The notes under the pieces were generated by a model. It saw nothing but the letters and a program-made list of their open reading frames with translations, was not told the origin of the DNA and searched no databases. A stretch of DNA of 64,000 bases from Scopulibacillus_A cellulosilyticus (lineage in GTDB: Bacteria; Bacillota; Bacilli; Bacillales; Sporolactobacillaceae). Made by a program: the position numbers and the translations under genes. Location: NCBI RefSeq assembly GCF_042665295.1, contig NZ_JBHTCO010000042.1:73801-137800 (forward strand), given 5' to 3'. The first letter of the stretch is position 1. Every line of letters starts with the position of its first letter. Shown here piece after piece: positions 25,924 through 33,557 of the stretch.

Positions 25924-26862
25924 TTATTTCTTTTTCAGCCGCGCTCTTAAATCAAAACCTAAATCAATTATACCTAATACGCGAATAATATAAAGTAAGA
26001 TCGGTCCTGTTAATAAGGAAATAATTACTACAATAATCGGTACAGATGTATGGATATTTTTCGCGTAACATAAATAAAAGATAAAAGCAAAGCCTTGAAT
26101 CATCACCACAAGTTCAAGGATTGCATAAACATTAACCACTACAGTAAACAGCCATTGATTTGGCTCAAGATGACCGAAAAGCTCGATAATCAAGGCGGCT
26201 AAGAAATACCAGATAAGACTTCTTGGAAAGCGCCACTCTCTAAACGGCGGCCATTTCGGAAAGTCAACGCGCAATCTTCTCAGGATAGGCGTACTGACCA
26301 ATTCAGTGATTAAGGCATTGAAAACACCCGTTATAACCATTACAGCAGGCACCATATAAGTCATCATATTCATGCTTTGCCGTAAAATATCCATTTCCTT
26401 TTTGGCATCTTGCTGAAATGAACCACTCAGTTTTTGGGCTGTATCAAAAGACTTTGTCATCATTTGCTTTATCATTTCCATAGGGTCTATATGGAAGAAA
26501 GTGACGACCACTCCATAAAGTAAGATAATAACAAAAATATTAGCTAAGCTTCCGCCTAATAATATCACCAATGCAGATTTTTTTAAATGCAATAAATAGC
26601 CCATGACTAATCCGGAAAGCAGAAAATACAAAGCCATAACAGGCGGCAAAATCCCTGTAAGAAGCAGCGATAAAAGCAAAGAAACTATTAACACCAAAAT
26701 ACCTGGTTTCAAGCTGTTTTTCGCTGTAAAATAGATTATCGGCAGCGGCAGGAACCACATTGTAATAATACTGACAAACGGGATGTATGTTGTTATTAAA
26801 AAAATACATAGAAAAATTGCGGTAGACAGTGCTCCTTCAGCAAGAACCCTTGTTTGCTTCAT
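25924..26862 (-). CDS. yybS: YybS family membrane protein (DUF2232)
   Basis: 312 residues with about eight hydrophobic segments and a basic C-terminus (RARLKKK). The family is conserved upstream of gdpP in Firmicutes. Its N-terminal half resembles S-components of ECF transporters, but its function is not established. It is the first gene of the yybS-gdpP-rplI-dnaB operon. The start follows GAGGTGG. Confidence 0.85.
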   Translation of the reverse strand: MKQTRVLAEGALSTAIFLCIFLITTYIPFVSIITMWFLPLPIIYFTAKNSLKPGILVLIVSLLLSLLLTGILPPVMALYFLLSGLVMGYLLHLKKSALVILLGGSLANIFVIILLYGVVVTFFHIDPMEMIKQMMTKSFDTAQKLSGSFQQDAKKEMDILRQSMNMMTYMVPAVMVITGVFNALITELVSTPILRRLRVDFPKWPPFREWRFPRSLIWYFLAALIIELFGHLEPNQWLFTVVVNVYAILELVVMIQGFAFIFYLCYAKNIHTSVPIIVVIISLLTGPILLYIIRVLGIIDLGFDLRARLKKK

Positions 26863-27097
26863 TAATTAACGCCACCTCTAATTCCACATTAATATAAAGA
26901 CTGTTCAAAGGTCAGGAAAATATTTGTCCCAGCCCCGAACACACCCCCTATATAAAAAATCCTTTTGTTAATTTTTAAAAGGATTAAGCTTTATCATTAA
27001 TAAGCATATAAAAATAATGCTATAACATCTACTATACAAAAGTCTATACAAAATGCAAAGTTATCATATTTTAACCTGAATTTAAAATGGTATTCTA

Positions 27098-27281
27098 TTG
27101 AAGTTTTAGTAAGATTTCTTTATACTTAAGTTACACTTTAGATCATTGAATGATCTAAAACATTCTTTAAACTTTGAGCAGGTGCTGTTATGACCTTTTA
27201 TAAAATCATTTTACATAACATATATTATAAAGAAAATGCCGACCATAATACGGGGTCGGTTTTATTTTGCCTTAAGGCAAA
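27098..27281 (+). promoter_or_regulatory. Leader of the CDF exporter gene: promoter, two palindromes and a hairpin
   Basis: A sigma-A promoter TTGAAG (27098-27103), 17 bases, TATACT (27121-27126) is followed by a perfect 23-bp palindrome centred on 27148 (27137-27159; half-site TTTAGATCATT), placed at the transcript start like an operator. At 27238-27262 the stem GCCGACC/GGTCGGT runs into TTTTATTTT, an intrinsic-terminator shape. Right after it TTTGCCTTAAGGCAAA (27266-27281) is a 16-bp palindrome resembling, from memory, MntR boxes of B. subtilis manganese exporter genes. The remaining gap up to yybS (26863-27097) is AT-rich and has one more hairpin at 26959-26986. Confidence 0.6.
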
Positions 27282-27294
27282 TTCAATGGGGTGA
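27190..27294 (+). CDS. Possible 34-residue leader peptide before the CDF exporter
   Basis: An ATG preceded at normal distance by AGCAGGTG opens a 34-codon frame. Its TGA falls inside the GGGGTGA ribosome binding site of the exporter gene, so the two would be translationally coupled. The frame runs through the terminator-like hairpin and the TTTGCCTTAAGGCAAA palindrome. The peptide has an aromatic/hydrophobic first half and no recognised family. It could be a leader peptide, a small protein or chance. Confidence 0.3.
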   Translation: MTFYKIILHNIYYKENADHNTGSVLFCLKANSMG

Positions 27295-27301
27295 TTCAAT
27301 C

Positions 27302-28204
27302 ATGCCTGTACAAGGTTCAAAATTATTTGCAGCATGGATTAGTTTAATTAGTAATTTTTTATTAACCGTTTTGAAAATCCTTGTCGGAGCTATTTTCCAT
27401 AGTACCGCACTGATTGCTGACGGTGTGCATAACGGCGGTGATGTAATTGCCTCGATTGCAACCCTAAGTTCCATGAAACTCTCTAAGCAGCCGGCTGATA
27501 AGGAACATCCATATGGACATGGCAAGGCTGAGGATATTGCTTCGGGTATGATTGCGATCATTTTAGGGCTTGCCGCTTTATTTCTAATTTATGAGTCAGT
27601 GATGTCTTTATTAAAACCGGCAGTAAACATCAGCTTATGGGCCTTTGCAGCAGCGCTTGTTTCACTCGTTTGGAAATATTTATTGTATATTTACACGATC
27701 AAGATTGGTAAAAGAGATAAGAGCAAGAGTTTGCTTGCTACCGCTTATGACCACCTTGCCGACGTCTATGCTTCCTTTGCTGCTGTTATCGGACTTGGCA
27801 TTGCCTGGGTCGGCGACATATTTAATATTTCGCTTGCGGCTTATGGAGATCCGCTCGCAGGTATTATTGTCTCTATCCTCGTTTTAAAAGTCGCCATTAA
27901 AATGGGAGCGGATTCCGTCAATGTTCTAATGGAAAGCAGTGTTTCACAAGAAAAGCAAGATGGGTACAGCGATATTATTTTATCCTTTTCGGAAGTCAAG
28001 CGAATTGACCGCCTTCGGGCAAGGGAGCATGGCAATTATATTTTAGTTGATGTAAGAATTAGTGTACCTGGAAATATGACCATCCAGGAAGGGCATAATG
28101 TTACGAAAAAAATTCGTAATACAATTATGAAAAAAAACGAAGACGTTGAAGAAGTCCTCATCCATTTAAACCCTTGGTATCCGGAAAAACATCCAAACAA
28201 ATAA
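27302..28204 (+). CDS. Cation diffusion facilitator, probable Mn/Zn exporter
   Basis: A 300-residue membrane protein of the CDF family, which exports divalent metals in exchange for protons. It has six helices over residues 10-205 and a cytoplasmic metal-sensing domain over 210-295. Metal-site residues are visible in helix 2 (Asp40, His43, Asp47 in ADGVHNGGD) and helix 5 (YDHLADV). It resembles the MneP/MneS branch. The upstream palindrome, like an MntR box, would make manganese the likely substrate (inference). The start at 27302 follows GGGGTGA. The longer frame upstream has no ribosome binding site. Confidence 0.85.
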   Translation: MPVQGSKLFAAWISLISNFLLTVLKILVGAIFHSTALIADGVHNGGDVIASIATLSSMKLSKQPADKEHPYGHGKAEDIASGMIAIILGLAALFLIYESVMSLLKPAVNISLWAFAAALVSLVWKYLLYIYTIKIGKRDKSKSLLATAYDHLADVYASFAAVIGLGIAWVGDIFNISLAAYGDPLAGIIVSILVLKVAIKMGADSVNVLMESSVSQEKQDGYSDIILSFSEVKRIDRLRAREHGNYILVDVRISVPGNMTIQEGHNVTKKIRNTIMKKNEDVEEVLIHLNPWYPEKHPNK

Positions 28205-28207
28205 ATA

Positions 28208-28345
28208 AATAAAGAAAACTTGACTGGTGCCAAGCCGTAAAGGCGCAGGCAACTGCTTAGTTGCGCTTATACTTTATACCTAAAATTTGCCCCTTCGTCG
28301 AATTATCATCTGTGCTGCAAATTTATACTTTCTTAAAGTGTTAAA
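28208..28345 (+). repeat. Family B intergenic repeat, copy 2
   Basis: It starts AAAGAAAACTTG (28211-28222), then GCCAAGCC and AAGGCG, and ends with a block TTCGTCGAATTATCATC...GCTGCAAATTTATACTTTCTTAA. Both end blocks match the copy at 45515-45724, while the middle differs. It fills most of the gap between the CDF exporter and the CheW-like gene. Confidence 0.6.
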
Positions 28346-28407
28346 AATCCGGGTTTTTTCGCCGAAATAATAAATAGAGTTATTGTCTATTGTTACGAGG
28401 TGATTTA

Positions 28408-28911
28408 ATGCCCTATACTGACGTATCTGTGAATGAAATAATGACTTTCAATATTGGAAACAAGGTTATCGGGCTCGATATCCATCACATAATGGAAATC
28501 ATTGAACCCCTTCCCGTTGTCAACGTCCCCCATTGCCACCGTTTTTTTAAAGGATTCATTCGTCACAGAAACGATATTATTCCCGTTGCAGACCTTTATA
28601 ACGTTTTTGGCGTCTCAGAACCGCCCTTAACAAGCAAAAGCAGCGGGAAATATGTTATAACATCATATCATAATCGAAAAATTACTCTTACTGTTCAAAA
28701 CGTCAATCAAATAAATAAATTTAATCACGTATCGCTGGAAAAAGATTTTCTTTCTGAGGATTTAAAATCAATCGTGTCATCTGTCATAAAGGACAATGAT
28801 AATGAGATAATCATGTTAAACACTGATGCCCTTTTCAGCGTAATAAAAACTTTAAATCAGAGAAAGTATCTGGACATATACAAACATAAATTAAAAACAC
28901 AGCAGTCATGA
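28408..28911 (+). CDS. CheW-like chemotaxis coupling protein
   Basis: A 167-residue cytoplasmic protein with a single CheW/SH3-like domain: MTFNIGNKVIGLDIHHIMEIIE, then FFKGFIRHRNDIIPVADLYNVFG near residues 45-72. CheW proteins link receptors to the CheA kinase. No receptor, cheA or flagellar gene is nearby, and the C-terminal third is lysine/asparagine rich and divergent. It may be an orphan coupling protein. The ATG at 28408 follows ACGAGGTGA. A TTG six codons upstream overlaps that site. Confidence 0.75.
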   Translation: MPYTDVSVNEIMTFNIGNKVIGLDIHHIMEIIEPLPVVNVPHCHRFFKGFIRHRNDIIPVADLYNVFGVSEPPLTSKSSGKYVITSYHNRKITLTVQNVNQINKFNHVSLEKDFLSEDLKSIVSSVIKDNDNEIIMLNTDALFSVIKTLNQRKYLDIYKHKLKTQQS

Positions 28912-28921
28912 CTGCTGTGTT
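28896..28921. terminator. Bidirectional terminator between cheW-like gene and rpsR
   Basis: A near-perfect 12-bp stem, AACACAGCAGTC/GACTGCTGTGTT, with a two-base centre (ATG-shared loop) and T-rich tails on both strands. Confidence 0.8.
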
Positions 28922-28930
28922 CTTATTTAT

Positions 28931-29158
28931 TTACTCAGTTGTGTATGGCAGAAGAGCCATTTGACGAGCGCGTTTGATTGCACGAGTCAATTGACGTTGG
29001 TATTTTGCACTTGTACCAGTTACACGACGAGGTAAAATTTTACCGCGTTCTGAAACGAAACGTTTGAGAAGGTCAACGTCTTTGTAATCGATATAAGTGA
29101 TGTTATTCACTGTAAAATAACAAACTTTACGACGTTTACCGCGTCCGCGACGTGCCAT
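28931..29158 (-). CDS. rpsR: 30S ribosomal protein S18
   Basis: 75 residues with the S18 signature KVCYFTVNNITYIDYKDVDLLKRFVSERGKI in parts and the basic end RAIKRARQMALLPY. It is the last gene of the rpsF-ssb-rpsR operon, 88 bases behind ssb. Confidence 0.97.
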   Translation of the reverse strand: MARRGRGKRRKVCYFTVNNITYIDYKDVDLLKRFVSERGKILPRRVTGTSAKYQRQLTRAIKRARQMALLPYTTE

Positions 29159-29246
29159 TTCACATTCCTCCTTTATTCTTTTTTTATCCGTTCAATACGC
29201 TGTTCAAAAAGCGTGAGGAAAGTCATCCCCGCTTTGAACTCTTATT

Positions 29247-29741
29247 TTAAAATGGTAAATCATCATCCGAAATATCAATCGGCTTACCATCATTCGCAAA
29301 TGGATCATCATCAAACGGGTTTTTATAGTCCTGATTTTGATTATGATTTTGGTTATTGTTATCTCTTGGCGGTCCTGGCTGAAAGTCATTTCCAAAGTTG
29401 TTATTATTCCTGGAACTCGAACCCTTCGGCTCCAAAAATTGCACGCTGTCAGCGACAACTTCTGTAATGTAAACCCGGCGGCCTTCGTTATTTTCAAAGC
29501 TTCGCGTTTGCAGGCGGCCGTCCACTCCTGCCAAACTTCCTTTATTCAAGTAATTGGCGGCATTTTCAGCTTGTCTGCGCCAGACGACAACTTGAATAAA
29601 ATCAGCATCACGGTCGCCCTGTTGATTCGTAAAAGGACGATTGACTGCAATGGTGAAGTTAGCTACTGCAACACCATTAGGCGTATATCTAAGCTCGGGG
29701 TCCTTCGTCAACCGGCCAACCAATACCACTCGATTAATCAT
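29247..29741 (-). CDS. ssb: Single-stranded DNA-binding protein
   Basis: 164 residues. The OB fold covers 1-105 (MINRVVLVGRLTKDPELRYT, then WRRQAENAANYL), followed by an Asn/Gln/Asp-rich disordered linker (about 110-155) and the acidic tip DISDDDLPF that binds partner proteins. It lies between rpsF and rpsR as in B. subtilis. Confidence 0.97.
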   Translation of the reverse strand: MINRVVLVGRLTKDPELRYTPNGVAVANFTIAVNRPFTNQQGDRDADFIQVVVWRRQAENAANYLNKGSLAGVDGRLQTRSFENNEGRRVYITEVVADSVQFLEPKGSSSRNNNNFGNDFQPGPPRDNNNQNHNQNQDYKNPFDDDPFANDGKPIDISDDDLPF

Positions 29742-29766
29742 CAGAACCTCTCCCCATTAAAAAAGA

Positions 29767-30057
29767 TTATTCACGCTCATCGCTGATAACCATGAAACGC
29801 AGAACATCGTCATTGATTTTTACAAGACGATCAAATTCATTGATAGCCTCATTTCCAGCAGTTACATAAAGGACAGTATAAACGCCATTGTTATAGTCCT
29901 TGATTTCATAAGCCAGGCGGCGTTTACCCATTTCGTCTACTTTATTAACTTCAGCACCGTTGTCAGTTAAGATGCCGGCAAGCTTTTCTTTAGCTGCTTT
30001 CTCGCTTTCTTCATCAAGATCCGGACGAAGAATATACATAATTTCGTATTTACGCAC
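29767..30057 (-). CDS. rpsF: 30S ribosomal protein S6
   Basis: 96 residues opening MRKYEIMYILRPDLDEES, with the family GKRRLAYEI motif. The GTG at 30057 is chosen as the start because GGGAGGTGAC ends five or six bases before it and homologues begin MRKYE. The GTG at 30066 lies inside that site. It is the first gene of the rpsF-ssb-rpsR operon. Confidence 0.95.
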   Translation of the reverse strand: MRKYEIMYILRPDLDEESEKAAKEKLAGILTDNGAEVNKVDEMGKRRLAYEIKDYNNGVYTVLYVTAGNEAINEFDRLVKINDDVLRFMVISDERE

Positions 30058-30084
30058 GTTAGTCACCTCCCTTTGGTCTAAACG

Positions 30085-30159
30085 GCTCCATTATGGAGCA
30101 GAGAGCAAGTCTTCTCACTCACAGATATCTATTATAGCAAATCCAAAATGGTTCTACAA
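30085..30159 (-). promoter_or_regulatory. rpsF: rpsF promoter and leader hairpin
   Basis: On the minus strand: TTGTAG (30154-30159), 17 bases, TATAAT (30131-30136) with an upstream TGC extended -10. The leader holds a GCTCCAT/ATGGAGC hairpin (30085-30099) followed by CCG, in the place where an S6:S18-binding leader motif is found in other bacteria. I cannot confirm that motif. The -35 hexamer lies in an 8-bp duplication next to a family A repeat. Confidence 0.6.
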
Positions 30160-30160
30160 G

Positions 30161-30312
30161 TACGTGTTCAAAAAGGAGGACAAAAAGAGCCGAGAAGTTC
30201 AAGGAAGCGCAGTCTCCGAGCACCGGAGCGTATACTTTTAATACGTGAGGAGCGGAGGAGCAAGCTGACGCGGAAATTCGACAGCACTTTTTCCCGGACT
30301 TTTTGAACATCC
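30161..30312 (+). repeat. Family A repeat (MITE-like), copy with 8-bp flanking duplication
   Basis: A 152-base GC-rich element with inverted ends: TACGTGTTCAAAAAGG on the left and, read backwards on the other strand, GGATGTTCAAAAAGTCCGGG on the right. It is flanked on both sides by TCTACAAG (30153-30160 and 30313-30320), which looks like a target-site duplication. It has no protein frame. It lies between the ychF stop and the rpsF promoter. Confidence 0.75.
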
Positions 30313-30333
30313 TCTACAAGATTAGACTGTAAA

Positions 30334-31434
30334 TTATACATTAAATCTGAAGTGGATAATATCTCCATCTTGGACAATGTATTCTTTTCCTTCAAGCCGT
30401 AACTTTCCTTTTTCCTTTGCACCGGAGAGTGATCCGGCAGCCATTAAATCTTCATAAGAAACAACTTCTGCCCTAATAAAACCCCGTTCAAAATCAGTAT
30501 GAATAATACCCGCAGCCTGCGGCGCCTTCATACCTTGTCGGAAAGTCCAGGCACGGACTTCTTTTTCGCCCGCTGTAAAATAAGTAGCCAGCCCCAAAAG
30601 ATTATAAGCCTTTTCAATAAGCTGATCGAGGCCTGAACGTTCAATGCCCAGTTCTTCCAGAAAAGTTTGTTTCTCTTCCCCTTCTAATTCTGCTATTTCC
30701 GATTCAATTTTTGCAGAAATAACGACAACTTCTGAACCATCCTTCTCAGCAAAGTCTTTGACTTGTTTGACAAACTCGTTGTCTTCAGGTGAAAGAATAT
30801 CTTCTTCCGATACGTTAGCAACATATAATACAGGCTTTTGCGTTAACAGATTTAAGTGTTTAACCGCATGCTCCTCATCTTCTGTTAATTCAACACTTCT
30901 GGCAGTTTGTTCATTTTCAAAGGCTTCTTTTAATTTAGCGAGAGCAGAAAATTCAACAACAGCTTCTTTATCCTTTTGCTTGGCTAATTTTCCAACGCGG
31001 TCAATCCGCTTATTAATAGATTCTAAATCAGCCAAAATTAATTCCAGATTAATTGTTTCAATATCATCTATAGGATCTACTTTACCGGAGACATGGGTAA
31101 TATTTTTATCTTCAAAGCATCTGACAACATGTGAAATAGCATCAACTTGACGTATATTCGCCAGGAATTGGTTGCCCAAACCTTCACCTTTGCTTGCCCC
31201 TTTAACTAATCCGGCAATGTCCGTAAACTCAAAGGTAGTTGCAATTGTTTGCTTTGGTTGATACATCTCTGTCAGTTTTTCAAGACGCTCATCAGGTACA
31301 TTCACAATGCCGACATTTGGATCAATTGTACAAAATGGATAGTTTGCTGACTCTGCGCCAGCTTGTGTTATAGCATTAAATAAGGTTGATTTACCAACAT
31401 TAGGTAAGCCAACAATTCCTGTCGTTAACGCCAT
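30334..31434 (-). CDS. ychF: Redox-regulated ATPase YchF
   Basis: A 366-residue cytoplasmic Obg-related P-loop protein that prefers ATP and binds ribosomes. Walker A GLPNVGKSTLFN lies near the N-terminus, then DIAGLVKGAS. The variant NKxD-like region reads YVANVSEED, a helical insert follows, and the C-terminal TGS domain (about 280-366) carries GMKAPQAAGIIHTDFERGFIRAEV-type residues. The start at 31434 follows GGAGTGTG, and homologues begin MALTTGIVG. It is transcribed with rpsF order conserved, but a repeat separates them. Confidence 0.96.
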   Translation of the reverse strand: MALTTGIVGLPNVGKSTLFNAITQAGAESANYPFCTIDPNVGIVNVPDERLEKLTEMYQPKQTIATTFEFTDIAGLVKGASKGEGLGNQFLANIRQVDAISHVVRCFEDKNITHVSGKVDPIDDIETINLELILADLESINKRIDRVGKLAKQKDKEAVVEFSALAKLKEAFENEQTARSVELTEDEEHAVKHLNLLTQKPVLYVANVSEEDILSPEDNEFVKQVKDFAEKDGSEVVVISAKIESEIAELEGEEKQTFLEELGIERSGLDQLIEKAYNLLGLATYFTAGEKEVRAWTFRQGMKAPQAAGIIHTDFERGFIRAEVVSYEDLMAAGSLSGAKEKGKLRLEGKEYIVQDGDIIHFRFNV

Positions 31435-31539
31435 CGTCCACACTCCTTCATATAATCGCTCAATGACAGTCCATTCCAATTATATGGACTGGCCAGATAA
31501 AATACAAGTGACAACTTACAGCCAGATTACAACGTACAA

Positions 31540-31564
31540 AAAAGAGGGCTATTAACCCTCTTTT
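31540..31564. terminator. Terminator after the glyS-DUF951 unit
   Basis: The stem AAAAGAGGG/CCCTCTTTT is followed by T-runs on both strands. It lies between the DUF951 gene and ychF. Confidence 0.75.
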
Positions 31565-31604
31565 ATTTATCAGTTTGCTTTCTATTCTATCGCGCTGATT
31601 CGCT

Positions 31605-31618
31605 ATTTCCTGGGAAAT
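31605..31618. promoter_or_regulatory. Candidate Noc-binding site
   Basis: ATTTCCTGGGAAAT differs at one position from the Noc consensus ATTTCCCGGGAAAT as I recall it. A noc gene is present at 38 kb. It lies just after the DUF951 stop. Confidence 0.45.
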
Positions 31619-31633
31619 TTCGACTTAAACTTT

Positions 31634-31834
31634 TTATTCTTCTTCGGTAACAACTCTTTTTAACTTTTTCTTAAATTGGCTCCTTGGAATCAAAACACTA
31701 TGGTCGCACCCTTGGCATTTAATCCTGATATCAGCGCCCATACGAATGATTTTCCATCTATTTGTTCCACATGGGTGCGGCTTTTTCATCTCTACAATAT
31801 CATTTAAATCAAACGAAACCTCTTGTTGACTCAT
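31634..31834 (-). CDS. DUF951 family small protein (YyzM-like)
   Basis: 66 residues with a small zinc-ribbon look: MKKPHPCGTNRWKIIRMGADIRIKCQGCDH supplies one Cys early and a CxxC later. The family is widespread in Firmicutes next to ychF. Its function is unknown. It lies 18 bases behind glyS and is probably co-transcribed. The start follows AGGGGTGAG. Confidence 0.85.
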   Translation of the reverse strand: MSQQEVSFDLNDIVEMKKPHPCGTNRWKIIRMGADIRIKCQGCDHSVLIPRSQFKKKLKRVVTEEE

Positions 31835-31852
31835 AAGCTCACCCCTAACCTT

Positions 31853-33235
31853 TTAAAAGTTAACTTTGCTGTCTAAGAATGCCTTTAGTTCGTTAATCGG
31901 CATACGGACTTGCTCCATTGTGTCTCTGTCGCGAACGGTTACTTGGCCGTCTTCTTTTGAGTCAAAGTCATAGGTAATACAGAATGGTGTGCCGATTTCA
32001 TCGTGGCGTCGGTACCTTTTACCAATTGATCCTGTTTCATCATAATCAACCATATAATCTTTGGAAAGATCAGCAAAAACTTGCTGGGCTTCATCTTTTA
32101 ATTTTTTAGATAAAGGAAGCACTGCTGCTTTGTAAGGTGCAAGCGCCGGATGCAAATGAAGCACATGGCGGCTGTCATTTTCTCCAATTTTCTCTTCTTC
32201 AAAAGCATCAATGAGGAAAGCCAAAGTGACACGGTCCGCGCCTAATGCCGGTTCGATACAATAAGGAATATAACGTTCATTCGTTTGCTGGTCAATGTAA
32301 TTCATATCTTCCCCGGAAACTTCCATATGGCGTTTCAAATCAAAGTCAGTTCTTGATGCAATTCCCCATAACTCTCCCCAGCCAAATGGGAATTTATATT
32401 CGAAATCTGTTGTTGCATTGCTGTAGTGTGAAAGCTCTTCTTCAGAATGATCCCTTAATCTTAATTTTTCTTCGTTCATGCCAAGGGAAATTAACCAATC
32501 TTTACAATACGTCTTCCAATAATCAAACCATTTCATTTCTTCGCCAGGCTTGCAGAAGAATTCCAACTCCATCTGTTCGAATTCTCTTGTTCTAAAGGTG
32601 AAGTTTCCTGGTGTAATCTCATTACGGAATGACTTACCAACTTGTGCTATGCCAAACGGCAGCTTTTTCCTCATCGTTCTTTGCACATTTTTAAAATTGA
32701 CGAAAATGCCTTGCGCCGTTTCCGGACGCATATAAATTTCATCGGCACTTGTTTCGGTAACACCTTGATACGTTTTAAACATAAGGTTAAATTGTCGAAT
32801 CGAAGTAAAATCATGCGCACCGCAATCCGGACAATTAATATGATACTTTTTAATGAGTTCTTCCATTTTTTCAAAAGGCATGCCATCAACAGGCTGATCA
32901 AGCTGCGAGTCATCTAATTGGCTTTCGATCAGTTTATCGGCACGATGACGGCTTTTACATTGCTTACAATCAATCATAGGATCATTAAAGTTAGTCAAAT
33001 GGCCTGAGGCTTCCCATGTCTTTGGGTTCATTAAAATAGCTGAATCTAAACCTACATTATAGGGAGATTCTTGTACAAACCTTTTCCACCAAGCTCTTTT
33101 TACATTATTTTTAAATTCAACACCTAACGGGCCGTAATCCCATGTATTAGCTAATCCGCCATAAATCTCTGAACCAGGGAAAATAAATCCTCTTTGTTTG
33201 GCAAGATTGACAATTTGATCCATTGTTACAGTCAT
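31853..33235 (-). CDS. glyS: Glycyl-tRNA synthetase, single-chain alpha2 type
   Basis: A 460-residue class II synthetase that charges tRNA-Gly. It is of the single-polypeptide dimeric type found in eukaryotes, archaea and some bacteria, not the GlyQ/GlyS tetramer of B. subtilis. Motif features are the N-terminal GFIFPGSEIYGGLANTWDYGP, the zinc-ribbon cysteines CKQC and CPDC, MRPETAQGIFVNF (about 177-190), RNEITPGNFTFRTREFEQMELEFF (motif 2) and GADRVTLAF near 340. The ATG at 33235 follows AGGAGTG with eight bases between, while the GTG at 33244 overlaps that site. An upstream T-box controls it. Confidence 0.96.
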   Translation of the reverse strand: MTVTMDQIVNLAKQRGFIFPGSEIYGGLANTWDYGPLGVEFKNNVKRAWWKRFVQESPYNVGLDSAILMNPKTWEASGHLTNFNDPMIDCKQCKSRHRADKLIESQLDDSQLDQPVDGMPFEKMEELIKKYHINCPDCGAHDFTSIRQFNLMFKTYQGVTETSADEIYMRPETAQGIFVNFKNVQRTMRKKLPFGIAQVGKSFRNEITPGNFTFRTREFEQMELEFFCKPGEEMKWFDYWKTYCKDWLISLGMNEEKLRLRDHSEEELSHYSNATTDFEYKFPFGWGELWGIASRTDFDLKRHMEVSGEDMNYIDQQTNERYIPYCIEPALGADRVTLAFLIDAFEEEKIGENDSRHVLHLHPALAPYKAAVLPLSKKLKDEAQQVFADLSKDYMVDYDETGSIGKRYRRHDEIGTPFCITYDFDSKEDGQVTVRDRDTMEQVRMPINELKAFLDSKVNF

Positions 33236-33249
33236 TTCAATCACTCCTA

Positions 33250-33480
33250 GAAATTAAAATAAGCTCTCATCCCTAAGGCGCTCAGCCTAGGGACGAGAGC
33301 TCCAGCTCACGCGGTTCCACCCTAATTGGTACGCAAAGCGTACCCTCTTTTTTTATTGCCGCAGCTCAGGAACGCCCTTCTCTAAAGTCTTGTCTAGGCT
33401 TCCACCATCCCTAGTCGCTTGTCATCAAGTTTGCTTTAGATACTCTTTTCCATCATCACTGTTTATCATTATCGTAACTT
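33250..33480 (-). promoter_or_regulatory. T-box leader of glyS
   Basis: On the minus strand the order is: stem I start with GAAAAGAGTA, the apical GGTGGAAGCC, a candidate specifier GGC (33374-33376) within AGGGCGTTCC, the T-box AGGGTGGAACCGCG (33310-33323), and the terminator AGCTCTCGTCCCTA...TAGGGATGAGAGCT (33252-33302). Uncharged tRNA-Gly should favour the antiterminator and turn on glyS. The GGC specifier agrees with the downstream gene. Confidence 0.92.
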
Positions 33481-33557
33481 TTTGATTTATAATTTGTATT
33501 ATAGAACAAACTGCAATAAATAATCAATTATATTTTAATTTATTTTTAAATTTGGTT

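Noticed and set aside
26959..26986. AATCCTTTT/AAAAGGATT hairpin between yybS and the CDF gene
   Set aside because: It looks like a minus-strand terminator, but no gene on that strand lies upstream of it. Not listed as a separate feature.
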